Part shown: positions 9,901 to 18,136 of the stretch, piece by piece
How the letters are laid out: the number at the start of each line of letters is the position of its first letter
Numbering within the stretch: the stretch's first letter is position 1
Notes under the pieces: generated by a model
Told to the model about the DNA's origin: nothing
What the model saw: the letters and a program-made list of their open reading frames with translations, nothing else
Database searches by the model: none
Translations under genes and position numbers: made by a program
Source: JBFWVD01 sp050246915
GTDB lineage: Bacteria > Actinomycetota > Acidimicrobiia > Acidimicrobiales > Ilumatobacteraceae
Length of the DNA: 54,948 nt
Direction: 5' to 3'
NCBI GenBank assembly: GCA_050246915.1
Contig: JBFWVD010000035.1
Coordinates: 1-54,948 of the forward strand

Positions 9901-10425
9901 GAACTTGGTGTCGAGCTCCTCCTGCCACTGCTCCACCAAACTCCCGGGCGCGATCACCAGGCACCGATCGAGATCGCCACGGAGCATCAGCTCACGGATG
10001 TAGAGCCCGGACATGATCGTCTTGCCGGCACCCGGATCGTCAGCGAGGAGAAAGCGCAGCGGCTGAAGCGGCAGCAACCGGTTGTAGACCGCTTCGATCT
10101 GGTGCGGCAACGGCTGGATTGTCGAAGAGCCAACTGCGGCGAACGGGTCGAACAGGTGCGCCAGCTGGATGCGGCGAGCTTCCGATGCGAGTTTGAACGC
10201 CGCGCCGTCGGCGTCGAACGACCAGCGTCGCCCGGTGGCGACCTCGATCCTCGCCAGATCATCGAGGGCCAGCAGGCGGTCGGCGATCTTGCCGTCATCG
10301 CCCCGATACACCACGTTCAAGATCGCGTCGCCGTGGGGTTCAACCGCCACGATCGTCACGTCGCCGGCCGCGACGAGTCCACGGACCCGCATACCGGCTT
10401 TGAGTTCGTGGATCCCGATCGTCAT
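6931..10425 (-). CDS. SNF2-type helicase with C-terminal DUF3883-like domain (DrmD-like)
   Basis: This is the first gene of the defence operon (1164 aa). It has a SNF2-type SF2 core: Walker A DDPGAGKT at 129-136 (the usual DEMGLGKT replaced by DDPGAGKT, as in DrmD-like proteins), DEAH at 230-233, LLLTATPHNG near 265, and motif VI RFGRIHRIGQ in the second RecA lobe. The last ~100 residues (from about GFDILSEDPATG, with a GFD...EVKG motif) resemble DUF3883, a nuclease-like fold. The arrangement matches the large helicase of DISARM class 1 and Hma systems. No clear promoter was identified in the 163-base divergent gap upstream, which holds a palindrome near the opposite gene. Function in anti-phage defence is inferred from family and neighbours. 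Confidence 0.9.
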   Translation of the reverse strand: MTIGIHELKAGMRVRGLVAAGDVTIVAVEPHGDAILNVVYRGDDGKIADRLLALDDLARIEVATGRRWSFDADGAAFKLASEARRIQLAHLFDPFAAVGSSTIQPLPHQIEAVYNRLLPLQPLRFLLADDPGAGKTIMSGLYIRELMLRGDLDRCLVIAPGSLVEQWQEELDTKFDLRFDMLSRDMVEAARTGNPFQERNLLIARLDQLSRSEDLQAKLAVTDWDLVIVDEAHKMSARLYGDDVTKTLRFQLGELVRDRARNLLLLTATPHNGSNEDFLLFLSLLDPDRFAGKLRHAKNLPDVSDMMRRYVKENLLTFEGKRLFRERRATTVNYDLTADEMRLYEAVSSYVRDGMGRAQAMEQGGDRRRGLAVGFALAALQRRLASSPDAIFHSLRRRKEKLTVQLLQAQKAGHLGEVQRLAGRLADPDGFDSDDFDAEEFEQLEDEAIENAMSVESLVELEREITELRVLEMLAADLRASGQDRKWVELRDILQSDEFNTPGEPRKLIVFTEHRDTLNYLEGKIRTLLGREEAVVVIHGGVKREDRRRVQDAFRNDPAVKILVATDAAGEGVNLQRANLMVNYDLPWNPNRIEQRFGRIHRIGQEQICHLWNLVAHGTREGMVFQRLFAKIEQQRGLYGDQIYDVLGDSEINRSLQELLLEAIRYGKDPAVLAKVDEVIDSEIGNRLKTVLDERALASNVLDASSISEIRHRMEEALSRKLQPGFIQAFFTAALDDVGGRIAPREAGRFEVTRVPATVRSRDREVAAGGPLLTAYERVTFDKDRISTGQGSIRAELLSPGHPLLNALIAATLDRYGATLSAGTTFIDPADEGDTVRLLIYLEHTITDGRLEHGTRKVISRRFQFVEVTEAGDITDPGAEPYLNYEPLDANTRQLLADLDTRWGDDGVDQTARSWATANLASPHFAEVAEVTKARIERTRRAVEERLNSEIRYWDTRAAELKQQELHGKKPRLNSGRARQRADDLEARKTRRIRELDIEADVVNHAPTVVAAALVVPQGLVDRLGGLEVIEIDPEVAAETDRLAVAAVLAAERALGRIPVEQDHNNPGFDILSEDPATGVVYQIEVKGHRPANPEIKVRARQVRQAKQNPERFRLAVVRVPNDHAEDIIVRYFIRPFDSYELHFAQTYVPLNVVELMPYAVEPQ

Positions 10426-10554
10426 TGAGTCTCGCCCTGCCTACCCACGCACCTCGAGCCGGTCCCGGCGTGGATCGGGAAGCTGTACCGTCTCAGAGTC
10501 ACGGTATGCGCGGGGTGTGACAGAGTTCGGGCGCAGGCGACAATTGGAATGCAA

Positions 10555-10585
10555 CGAAATGTAACGCGAGGGGCGTTACATTTCG
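10555..10585. promoter_or_regulatory. Perfect 13-bp palindrome, probable operator
   Basis: The arm cgaaatgtaacgc (10555-10567) is repeated exactly in inverted orientation at 10573-10585, with a 5-base spacer (gaggg). It ends three bases before the ATG of the AlbA_2 regulator and lies in the divergent gap with the Hma operon. A plausible -10 (TGTAAC, 10560-10565, with GCGACA 17 bases upstream) would place it over a promoter. It most resembles a dimeric repressor site. It could also fold as an RNA hairpin hiding the start codon. Confidence 0.65.
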
Positions 10586-10588
10586 GTC

Positions 10589-12028
10589 ATGGCTGATCTC
10601 CAGGCGCTCGTGAGGGTCCTGCGTGCCGAGGGCGGTGACCTGCCCGGTGTTGAGGTGAAGTCGGCAGCGGGTGGCCTGCCCGACTCGCTCCTGCCCACAC
10701 TGTGTGCCTTCGCCAACCGGCCCGGCGGGGGAACGGTCATCCTCGGCCTCGACGAGGCCGCGGGTTTCACCCCGGTCGGTCTACCAGACCGACGTCGACT
10801 CAAGACCGCCCTGGCATCCAAGGCACGGCAGGGCCTCGATCCACCGATCACGGTCGAGATCACCGAGGGTCTCGTCGATGGTGAGGCCGTGATCGTCGCG
10901 GTCGTCCTGGAACTCGATTCCTCGCAGAAGCCGTGCCGTGTCTCTGGGGGCGGCCGTCGCGGGGTCTGGGTGCGCGCCTGGGACGGCGACTACCGCGCCT
11001 CCGAAGCAGAGGTGCAGGGGCTCCTGGCTGGGAGGGGTCAACCTCGGTTCGATGTCGAACCAGCCATCGGAGCCGTACGGGACGACCTCGATGCAGCCCT
11101 GGTTGAGGAGTTCACCCGGGCGTGTCGGTCCGGCTCCGCGCAGCTGTCGCAGATCCGTGACGGTGAGGAACTGCTCTGGCGGATGGGAGTCCTGGTCGGA
11201 CCGGACCGTGTGCCATCTGTCGCCGGCCTTCTCGCACTCGGGGTGTACCCCCAACAGCACCTACCCGGCACCGGCTTACAAGCGGTGATTGCTCCGGGCG
11301 CCGGAGATGCGCCGGGAACCCGGGCACGCGACTCTCGACGATTCGACGGCCCGATCCCGCGCATGCTCGCGGACGCCGTCGCCTGGGTGGCGAGGTCGAG
11401 TCCGTCAGCCATTCGCAGCACAACAAGCGGTCAGGTCATCAACGAGACGGCTTGGCCAGGCGAGGCCGTCCGCGAACTGATCGGCAACGCCCTGATCCAT
11501 CGCGACCTCGCGCCGTGGGCGCTGGGCGAGACCGCACTCGTGAGACTCGACCACGAACGGCTCGTGGTGCGGAACCCCGGAGGACTGTACGGACTCACCG
11601 TCGATCGACTCGGTCGGGTCGGTGTCACCTCGGCACGAAACGCCAACCTCGTACGCATCTGTCAGTACGTCCGACTTCCGGACGGCACCCGCGCGGTTGA
11701 AGCGCTCGCTTCGGGCATCCCGACGGTCCTCGATGCCCTCCGAACCGCGGAGATGCCGCCGCCGATCTTCGATGACGACGGCCTCCGCTTCACCGTTGTG
11801 CTTCGCCAGCAATCCACGACTCAAGGTCCTGCCGTCAAGCCGGGGAGCTCGTCGGCGAAGGTGCTCGCCGCCCTCAACACGGGCCCGCTCGACATTGACC
11901 AGCTTGCTCTCGCGACGGGGCTCGCACCGGCGAACATCAGAAAGCGGCTACGGGAGCTGCGGGGCCTCGAACTGGTGGTTCAGCACGGTGGGCCCGGCTT
12001 CCCGACAACGTACGAGCGGACCAGGTAG
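10589..12028 (+). CDS. AlbA_2/Schlafen-type ATP-binding transcriptional regulator (COG2865-like)
   Basis: The first ~70 residues carry the AlbA_2 (Schlafen AAA_4-type) fold: LPGVEVKSAAGGLPDSL followed by LCAFANRPGGGTVILGLDE, the typical pattern of this DNA-binding/putative ATPase domain. A HATPase_c_4-like region follows near residues 280-350 (the segment INETAWPGEAVRELI then NALIHRD), and the last ~65 residues form a winged helix (LDIDQLALATGLAPANIRKRL). At 479 aa it has the usual length for COG2865. It is transcribed away from the Hma operon. A perfect palindrome abuts its start codon, so autoregulation or control of the divergent defence operon is plausible. No Shine-Dalgarno outside the palindrome is visible, which fits a leaderless or hairpin-controlled message. 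Confidence 0.8.
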   Translation: MADLQALVRVLRAEGGDLPGVEVKSAAGGLPDSLLPTLCAFANRPGGGTVILGLDEAAGFTPVGLPDRRRLKTALASKARQGLDPPITVEITEGLVDGEAVIVAVVLELDSSQKPCRVSGGGRRGVWVRAWDGDYRASEAEVQGLLAGRGQPRFDVEPAIGAVRDDLDAALVEEFTRACRSGSAQLSQIRDGEELLWRMGVLVGPDRVPSVAGLLALGVYPQQHLPGTGLQAVIAPGAGDAPGTRARDSRRFDGPIPRMLADAVAWVARSSPSAIRSTTSGQVINETAWPGEAVRELIGNALIHRDLAPWALGETALVRLDHERLVVRNPGGLYGLTVDRLGRVGVTSARNANLVRICQYVRLPDGTRAVEALASGIPTVLDALRTAEMPPPIFDDDGLRFTVVLRQQSTTQGPAVKPGSSSAKVLAALNTGPLDIDQLALATGLAPANIRKRLRELRGLELVVQHGGPGFPTTYERTR

Positions 12029-12040
12029 GTCTACGACGAG

Positions 12041-12520
12041 ATGGCGAACTCAGCACGACCTTCGCAACGTTGGGCGGCAACGCTGACCAAGCGGTTTCTA
12101 CGCGCCGAAGCAAAGGCCGGGCGGACACCGAAGGAGACCGCGGCCTCGGTGGGCTGCAGCGAGAACACTGTCCGAGACCAACTAGCGAGACACGGGCTGC
12201 TCGACACCGCCGGAGCCCCGAAGAGCGTCGCCCGCGACTACGCGCGAGTTGGGAGCATCACCGCCGTCGCCGAACTTCACGACGTCTCGTTTTCGACGGC
12301 GCGACGGTGGCTTCTGGCAGCCGGCGTCGAGATCAACGACGCCCACCGGCCACAGAACACGGGCCTCGACGTCGCGAGTAGTGCCGCTCGATACGAGGCT
12401 GGGGAGTCGCTCGCTGCAATCGCCGCCGACGCCGGAATCGGTGTCAACACGTTGAAGCGCAGGCTCGAATCACACGGCACGGTGATGCGGCCAAGGGGAC
12501 GGCAAGCCAACACGGACTGA
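12041..12520 (+). CDS. Small DNA-binding protein with three helix-turn-helix motifs
   Basis: This 159-aa protein is made almost entirely of three helix-turn-helix-like units: residues ~26-50 (TPKETAASVGCSENTVRDQL), ~70-95 (ITAVAELHDVSFSTARRWLL) and ~116-146 (SLAAIAADAGIGVNTLKRRL). Each looks like a resolvase- or transposase-type HTH. It follows the AlbA_2 regulator by 12 bases, with GACGAG before the ATG, so the two are probably one operon. No catalytic domain is visible. It could be a regulator or an accessory DNA-binding protein of the element. I cannot name its target. Confidence 0.7.
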   Translation: MANSARPSQRWAATLTKRFLRAEAKAGRTPKETAASVGCSENTVRDQLARHGLLDTAGAPKSVARDYARVGSITAVAELHDVSFSTARRWLLAAGVEINDAHRPQNTGLDVASSAARYEAGESLAAIAADAGIGVNTLKRRLESHGTVMRPRGRQANTD

Positions 12521-12637
12521 CGGGCGCCGACAAACCGAGACCGCGGGAAGCGACGTGTCGGTTTACCGCGGCGAACGACCCCAACCCTGCCTGTAGTCAA
12601 TGACAGTTGCAGCGCATGTCCATCTCGGGATTTATTG

Positions 12638-12677
12638 TGCCATATCTATTGCGCTTCGGCGTTGGTTATGGCATAAT
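12638..12677 (+). promoter_or_regulatory. Sigma-70-type promoter with flanking inverted repeat
   Basis: A -35 box TTGCGC (12649-12654) and a -10 box CATAAT (12672-12677) are separated by exactly 17 bases, in an AT-richer stretch than its surroundings. The inverted repeat TGCCATA (12638-12644) / TATGGCA (12667-12673) brackets the -35 and overlaps the -10, so a repressor could block it. The promoter would drive the two-gene unit starting at 12758, giving a leader of about 74 bases. Confidence 0.6.
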
Positions 12678-12757
12678 AGGCACAGCGGTTGGTCGGGCCG
12701 TCTTGGGGAAGTACGGCCCGGCCCACCGTGATCCTTCTCCCACATCTGGAGGTCCCG

Positions 12758-13183
12758 ATGAGCACCGAAGCCCTGGCCGAAGCCCGACGACTGCTCGGGC
12801 AACCCCAGTTCACCGTCCGTCCGCTCCGAGACGATCTCGTTGAGACGCACGGCTGGCCGTCGGCATCGGACGCGACGCTGGCGTTTCTGTGTCCGATCCT
12901 CGGTCCATCGGCGACGTTGATCCTGCATCGCCTTGGGGGCTACGCGTCTGAGGGTGACTCGATGTGGACCCCTCATGACTTCGCGCTCACGTTCGGCCTC
13001 GGCGACGAGGAACACACCGCGCTCGCTGCCCGGTCGCTCGCCCGTCTGGTGTCGTTCGGCATGGCCCGTATCGACTCGGCCGGGATCGCTGTGCGCACAC
13101 ACGTTGGGCCGCTGCCCGAACGATGGGCCACTCGCCTCCCCGCCTACCTTCTCGACGCGTACAGAAGCCCGAGCGTGGCATGA
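12758..13183 (+). CDS. Winged-helix-like protein of unknown function
   Basis: The start is ATG at 12758, not an upstream one, because GGAGG lies five bases before it. The 141-aa product has a central part (LILHRLGGYA...TPHDFALTFGLGD...AARSLARLVSFGMARID) with the helix-helix-helix-strand pattern of a winged helix, followed by a strand and a LPERWATRLP motif. I recall similar small proteins in actinobacterial mobile elements but cannot name a family. It overlaps the next gene by four bases (ATGA) and has its own promoter, with a terminator after the second gene. A regulatory or relaxosome-accessory role upstream of the relaxase is possible. Function is unproven. Confidence 0.7.
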   Translation: MSTEALAEARRLLGQPQFTVRPLRDDLVETHGWPSASDATLAFLCPILGPSATLILHRLGGYASEGDSMWTPHDFALTFGLGDEEHTALAARSLARLVSFGMARIDSAGIAVRTHVGPLPERWATRLPAYLLDAYRSPSVA

Positions 13184-13491
13184 GGCACCAACCCGTCCCC
13201 GCACTGTTCGTCACGGCCACGACGCAAGGCCAATTGACGCACTTGTCCGTGTGGACCCCCGACGCTCACCTCGCCGGTCGCGCCAACGACCTCGGCATGG
13301 CAGCAGCCATTGCCAGTGCCGTCGTCACCAAGCACGGATCAGCACTCATCAGTGGTGAGGACGGCCGCTGCGTCCTCACCCGTTCGACCGCACGCCGCTA
13401 CCTCGACACGATCGAAACCTGGGGCTACCAACCGACCGAAGCCGAACAAGCACAACGCCTCGCCGCAGCGAACCAACAGATGACCGCCTGA
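13180..13491 (+). CDS. Small hypothetical protein, coupled to the winged-helix gene
   Basis: This 103-aa protein starts at the ATG that overlaps the stop of the preceding gene (ATGA). It begins MRHQPVPALFV and is alanine-rich and soluble by appearance. It has no cysteine pairs, P-loop or transmembrane segment. The segment MAAAIASAVVTKHGSALISG may form a helix and strand. It is followed within 25 bases by a strong intrinsic terminator, so the pair 12758-13491 forms a closed transcription unit. I do not recognise it. Confidence 0.65.
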   Translation: MRHQPVPALFVTATTQGQLTHLSVWTPDAHLAGRANDLGMAAAIASAVVTKHGSALISGEDGRCVLTRSTARRYLDTIETWGYQPTEAEQAQRLAAANQQMTA

Positions 13492-13513
13492 CCGCAGTCC
13501 GAACCCGCATCGA

Positions 13514-13539
13514 GGCCCCGCCCAACGGCGGGGCCTTTT
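13514..13539 (+). terminator. Rho-independent terminator
   Basis: A perfect 9-bp GC-rich stem (ggccccgcc / ggcggggcc) with a CAAC loop is followed by TTTT. It closes the two-gene unit 12758-13491 and insulates the relaxase gene, which begins 160 bases downstream. Confidence 0.85.
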
Positions 13540-13698
13540 CGCGTCTGCGAACCAGAACTCGATCATCACCCACCTACAGAGTCGACCCGACCTGAACCGC
13601 AGCACAAGAAGGTCTCCCAGGAATCGGCTCACACACCTGCACCCGGAGTGCGTGCACGTGCTGCGCGCGGCGGACTCGCGGCTCTGTAAGAGGGCGTG

Positions 13699-16600
13699 AT
13701 GTCGTTGTGGAAGCTACGCGTCGGAGCCGAGGCGTACTACCTCGCCCAGGTCGCGTCCGGACTCGACGACTACTACTCGGGCCACGGTGAGAGCGTTGGC
13801 CGTTGGGTCGGCAACGCCGCCACCGGACTCGGACTCGACGGGGACGTCACCGGTGAGGATCTCCGTGCCGTTCTCGCCGGGCTCGCACCAGGCACCGCGT
13901 TGACCCCCAACGGCGAACAACTCCGTGCCCATCCCCGTCGCGTACCCGGGTTCGATCTGACATTATCGGTCCCGAAGTCGGTGTCAGTCGCGTACGCGCT
14001 CGGCGACCCCCTGGTGCAGGGCGTCGTTGTCGAGGCGGGCGAGGCCGCTGTGGCCGAGGCGCTTGCATGGTTGGAGCGTGAGGCCTGCCACGTCCGTCGA
14101 GGCACGAACCGGCGTGACGCCAAAGTGGCCGGTGTGGAGCTGTGGGGCACCCGTCGGTTGCAAGGCGCCGGGTTCGTCGCTGCCCAGTTCCGGCATCGGA
14201 CCAGCCGTGCCGGTGACCCGCAGCTTCACTGGCATGTCCTGGCAGCGAACATCACTCGAGGACCTGACGGGCGGTGGACGGCACTGGACGCGACCGGCCT
14301 CTACCGATCGCAGCGCACCGCCGGTGTCGTGTTCCAGGCCGCGCTACGTCGTGAGCTCACCGAACGACTCGGCGTCGAATGGACGCCACCGGTCAAGGAC
14401 GCGTCCGAGATCGCCGGCATCCCACAGCGAATCATCCGGTTGTTCTCCAAACGTCGCGACGAAATCGAAACCGAACTCGAACGACTCGGAGCATTCGGCC
14501 CGAAAGCCGCCGAACGAGCAGCGCTCGCAACCCGCAAGACGAAAGGGGCGTTTGACGCCGAGGGCATCGTCGCCCGATGGCAGCACGAAGCCGAAGCCGC
14601 CGGCTGGGGACCGGGCGAACTCGACCACTTCCTCACCTCCGTATCGCCTTCCACCGTGTCTGTCGAGGCCGATATCGATCGTCTCGTAGCGCTCGTCGGT
14701 GACCGGCTGATCGCGTCCGACTCGACATTCACCCGCCACGAAGTCGCCCAAGCCATCGCCGCCAACCTCCCCGCTGGCGGCACCACGGCCCAAGTCGATC
14801 GGCTGACGGCCGGAGTCCTGGCCCACCGCGAAATCGTCGCCATCCATGACCTGGCCGCCCCATCCGCCCTGAGTGGGCCGGCAGGGTGGGAGCAGCGGTT
14901 CACGACCCGACGTCTGATCGCGTTGGAAACCGAACTCTCGGAGACGATCGCGTCGGGAGTCGCGTCCCACACCGGCACGCTCACTCCCGACACGGTGGCA
15001 ATCGCGTGCGCGGTCGCGTCGCTCGGCACCGACCAACACGACGCCGTGACGCGACTGTGCACACAGGGCAACACAATCGAAGTTCTCGTCGGCCGGGCCG
15101 GAACCGGCAAGACCTACACCCTTGCCGCGGTCGCAGCCGCCTATCGCGGCGCCGGCTGGAAAACCATCGGAGTCGCACCATCGGCCCGTGCCGCCCGCGA
15201 ACTCGCAACTGGCGCCGACATCGCGTCGTTCACGGTTCCCCGGTTCAATCGTCACCTTCGCGATCATCCGCTCACTGCCAACAGCGTCGTCGTCGTAGAT
15301 GAAGCGGGGATGTGCGGCACCGTCGATCTCCACCACGTCGTCACCACCTGTCGTGCCGCTGGGGCGAAGGTGATCCTGGTCGGCGATCATCACCAGCTCC
15401 CCGAAGTTCAAGCCGGCGGTGGACTCGCCAACGCGATCGCCGCTCTTGGCACTCACGTATGCGAGCTCACCATCAATCGCCGACAGGTCTCACCGTGGGA
15501 GATCGACGCGCTCGACCACCTTCGCCACGGCGACATCGGCCTTGCATGGGACGCCTATCTCAGCCACGACCGCGTCCGGATCCTCGACGACCAGGCCGAA
15601 CTCCACCATCTCGCTGTCGATGACTGGTGGGCAGCGCACACCACCGGTAACGACGCTCTCCTGTTGGCCGGTACCCGTAACGAAGCGGCCGCCCTCAACC
15701 GGCTCGCCCGCGAACGAGCAACCATCGGAGGCTTCCTCGCCGGGCCCGCACTCACGGCTGCAGGTCGGGTGTTCCAGGCCGGTGACCGCGTGCTCATCTG
15801 CCGCAACGACACCAACCAACACACCCCCGACGGACGGACCATCCGAATCGACAACGGCACGATCGGCACCGTCACCACCATCAACCCCGACGCGGGCACG
15901 CTCGACGTGCGTCTGCGCACCGGCGAGATCGTCCGTCTCGACCGCGCTTACCTCACCGATGGTCACCTCGATCACGGTTATGCGATGACGATCCACAAGA
16001 GCCAAGGCGTCACGTGCGATGCCGTGTTCGTCGTCGGACCCGCGGGCCTCTATCGCGAGGCCGCCTACGTCGCTCTGTCCCGCGCCCGACACGGCGCGAC
16101 CCTCTACGCCACGTCCCGGCAGGCCGCCGAGATCGGCGAACGCGATCACGCCACGGGACTCCCACTCCCGGGCGACAGTGAGCACCCGGCACACGATCTG
16201 ATCACCACGATCGGCCGCTCCGAAGCCAAGACCTTCGCCACCACCACCGACCCCGACGCCGCACAAATAGCCGCCCTCGCCGAACTACCGCTCGACGTTC
16301 TCCGCGATCGCCTCAACCGTGCCGCCACCGCCGAAAACCGCGCGACAGCATCCGGACTCGCCGATCCAGCCGACGACCTCGCCGCGCTCGAACGGGCCTG
16401 TCACGCCCGACAACGACTCGCGGTCGAGCGGCGGGTACGGGCGCTTGACCGTGACAACGTCGGGACCATCATCGATCTCCACGACACGACCGGCGCCGCC
16501 AGCGTGCTCTTCGTCGGCGATGACGGCACCCCGGCGGTTCGCACGCTCTCATGGAGTGACCTGAAGCCCATCGATCACCCGGAGCCAGTCGACATCAACC

Positions 16601-17868
16601 CCGACGCACAACGGTGGCTCGACAGAGAGGCAGACCGGATCGGGTGGTCCGCCGATCTCTGGGCGACCTCGCTCGCCGGATACTCGGTCGAGCCCGGCGA
16701 CACTGCGTTGCTACGGCGCGCCATCCAGACGCGGCGCGAAGTGCTCGCCCGCGAAATGCACGCCGACTCACCCCACTGGCTCACCTGGTGGGTCGGCACC
16801 CGGCCAACGAACCCGGCCGGCGCAACGGTCTGGGACGACACCACCTCGACCATCGCCACATGGCGCGATCTCCACCACATCGCACCGGAACAGCCCGGAC
16901 TCGGCGTCGCCCCCACCGACCCGCACGAGCGAGAGCAATGGCTCGAAGCGATGACCATGACACTCACCCAGCGAGCCTGGCTCGGCGACCGAGATCCCCA
17001 CGTGACGCAGACGACCTACCCGGCCCTCACGCCGGTCGAGATCCACGACCGCATCAGCCAACTCGACCAGCTATTCGCCAACGCGCCCACCGACCAAAGC
17101 CGAATCATCGACGACCTCGTTGCGGGACACCTCACGACACCCGACCTTCACGCAGCCCTGACCGAGGCAAGGTCCGCCCAGACCGAACGCGACCGCTGGA
17201 TCCTGGCCAACTGGCCTCACATCGTCGAACACCACGAACTCCAACGCATCGCCGAAGTACACGACCCTCTCGCCCACTGGCCCAGGCCAATCAGTCCCGA
17301 GGTCGAAGCCGTCCTCGACAACCTCGCCGCCCGACTGAACCCCGACTTGCAGGTGGAGGGCCGAACGCTCGCTGAACTCCACACCGCTATCGCCGCGCTG
17401 GACCCCGGGGCACGGCTGCGCGACCTCACCTCGCAGCTCGTCGCGCTCAACGACCGCCTCCGTCGCGTCGAGACCGACTACTCCAGCGAGACGAACCCGG
17501 ACCGAGTGGCACTCTTGGTCGCGGAGCTGGAGACGCTACGAGCCAACCAGCACGAAGCCCGAGCTCTGATCGCCACCGAACGCCAAACCATCAGCCGACA
17601 GACCTCCGCATCGACAGACCACGAATCGCTGCGCGCAGCAATCACCCACCGGACAACAACGATCTACCAGCAGGCCATCGACGAACGGCCGGAATGGCTA
17701 ATCGAGCTGCTCACCGAACTCGACGACCGCGGCACACTTGCACAGCTACGACCCGGCCAGGTTCATCAACTGGTCCTCGACAGGGCGACGACCGCGGACC
17801 TCTCCTTGGGCGATCCAACTCCCGATGCGAAGCGGAGAGTCGAACACGCACGCGTGAGGGCCATCTGA
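13699..17868 (+). CDS. MobF-family relaxase (TrwC/TraA-like) with C-terminal helicase
   Basis: The TrwC-type relaxase domain fills the first ~300 residues: tyrosine pairs Y13-Y14 and Y25-Y26, the motif FDLTLSVPKSVS at 85-96, and the three-histidine metal site H166, H177, H179 in HRTSRAGDPQLHWHV. A RecD/TraI-type helicase follows, with Walker A GRAGTGKT (~465-472), Walker B VVDEAG (~532) and MTIHKSQG (~763). The remainder is a long, probably helical C-terminus. It nicks at oriT, stays bound to the 5' end and unwinds DNA for transfer. The ATG at 13699 is preferred over GTG 13696 because of the spacing from AAGAGGG. At 1389 aa it has the usual length for actinobacterial MobF relaxases. With the coupling protein and VirB genes in the window it marks a self-transmissible element. 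Confidence 0.95.
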   Translation: MSLWKLRVGAEAYYLAQVASGLDDYYSGHGESVGRWVGNAATGLGLDGDVTGEDLRAVLAGLAPGTALTPNGEQLRAHPRRVPGFDLTLSVPKSVSVAYALGDPLVQGVVVEAGEAAVAEALAWLEREACHVRRGTNRRDAKVAGVELWGTRRLQGAGFVAAQFRHRTSRAGDPQLHWHVLAANITRGPDGRWTALDATGLYRSQRTAGVVFQAALRRELTERLGVEWTPPVKDASEIAGIPQRIIRLFSKRRDEIETELERLGAFGPKAAERAALATRKTKGAFDAEGIVARWQHEAEAAGWGPGELDHFLTSVSPSTVSVEADIDRLVALVGDRLIASDSTFTRHEVAQAIAANLPAGGTTAQVDRLTAGVLAHREIVAIHDLAAPSALSGPAGWEQRFTTRRLIALETELSETIASGVASHTGTLTPDTVAIACAVASLGTDQHDAVTRLCTQGNTIEVLVGRAGTGKTYTLAAVAAAYRGAGWKTIGVAPSARAARELATGADIASFTVPRFNRHLRDHPLTANSVVVVDEAGMCGTVDLHHVVTTCRAAGAKVILVGDHHQLPEVQAGGGLANAIAALGTHVCELTINRRQVSPWEIDALDHLRHGDIGLAWDAYLSHDRVRILDDQAELHHLAVDDWWAAHTTGNDALLLAGTRNEAAALNRLARERATIGGFLAGPALTAAGRVFQAGDRVLICRNDTNQHTPDGRTIRIDNGTIGTVTTINPDAGTLDVRLRTGEIVRLDRAYLTDGHLDHGYAMTIHKSQGVTCDAVFVVGPAGLYREAAYVALSRARHGATLYATSRQAAEIGERDHATGLPLPGDSEHPAHDLITTIGRSEAKTFATTTDPDAAQIAALAELPLDVLRDRLNRAATAENRATASGLADPADDLAALERACHARQRLAVERRVRALDRDNVGTIIDLHDTTGAASVLFVGDDGTPAVRTLSWSDLKPIDHPEPVDINPDAQRWLDREADRIGWSADLWATSLAGYSVEPGDTALLRRAIQTRREVLAREMHADSPHWLTWWVGTRPTNPAGATVWDDTTSTIATWRDLHHIAPEQPGLGVAPTDPHEREQWLEAMTMTLTQRAWLGDRDPHVTQTTYPALTPVEIHDRISQLDQLFANAPTDQSRIIDDLVAGHLTTPDLHAALTEARSAQTERDRWILANWPHIVEHHELQRIAEVHDPLAHWPRPISPEVEAVLDNLAARLNPDLQVEGRTLAELHTAIAALDPGARLRDLTSQLVALNDRLRRVETDYSSETNPDRVALLVAELETLRANQHEARALIATERQTISRQTSASTDHESLRAAITHRTTTIYQQAIDERPEWLIELLTELDDRGTLAQLRPGQVHQLVLDRATTADLSLGDPTPDAKRRVEHARVRAI

Positions 17869-18136
17869 AAACCCGCTGCACCCGGCAAGTGTCGTGTGGG
17901 ATCTCGGTGAGAACGCCGATCGCCCATCATGAGTGCGGTTCCGTCCCCCACTGAGCGTTCAGGCTCCTGTCAGGTCAACCTCTGTGCGTCGCTTGAAGCC
18001 ACACATCTACCACCACGATCCCCGGTCCGATCTACCTCCAGCGATACCGTGGACGGAATCCGACGACCGAAAGGTTCCGGTCCGATCATGGCTGGTCGGC
18101 ACGTCGGTCAGCCCGATGCGAACGAGGAGTCGGACG

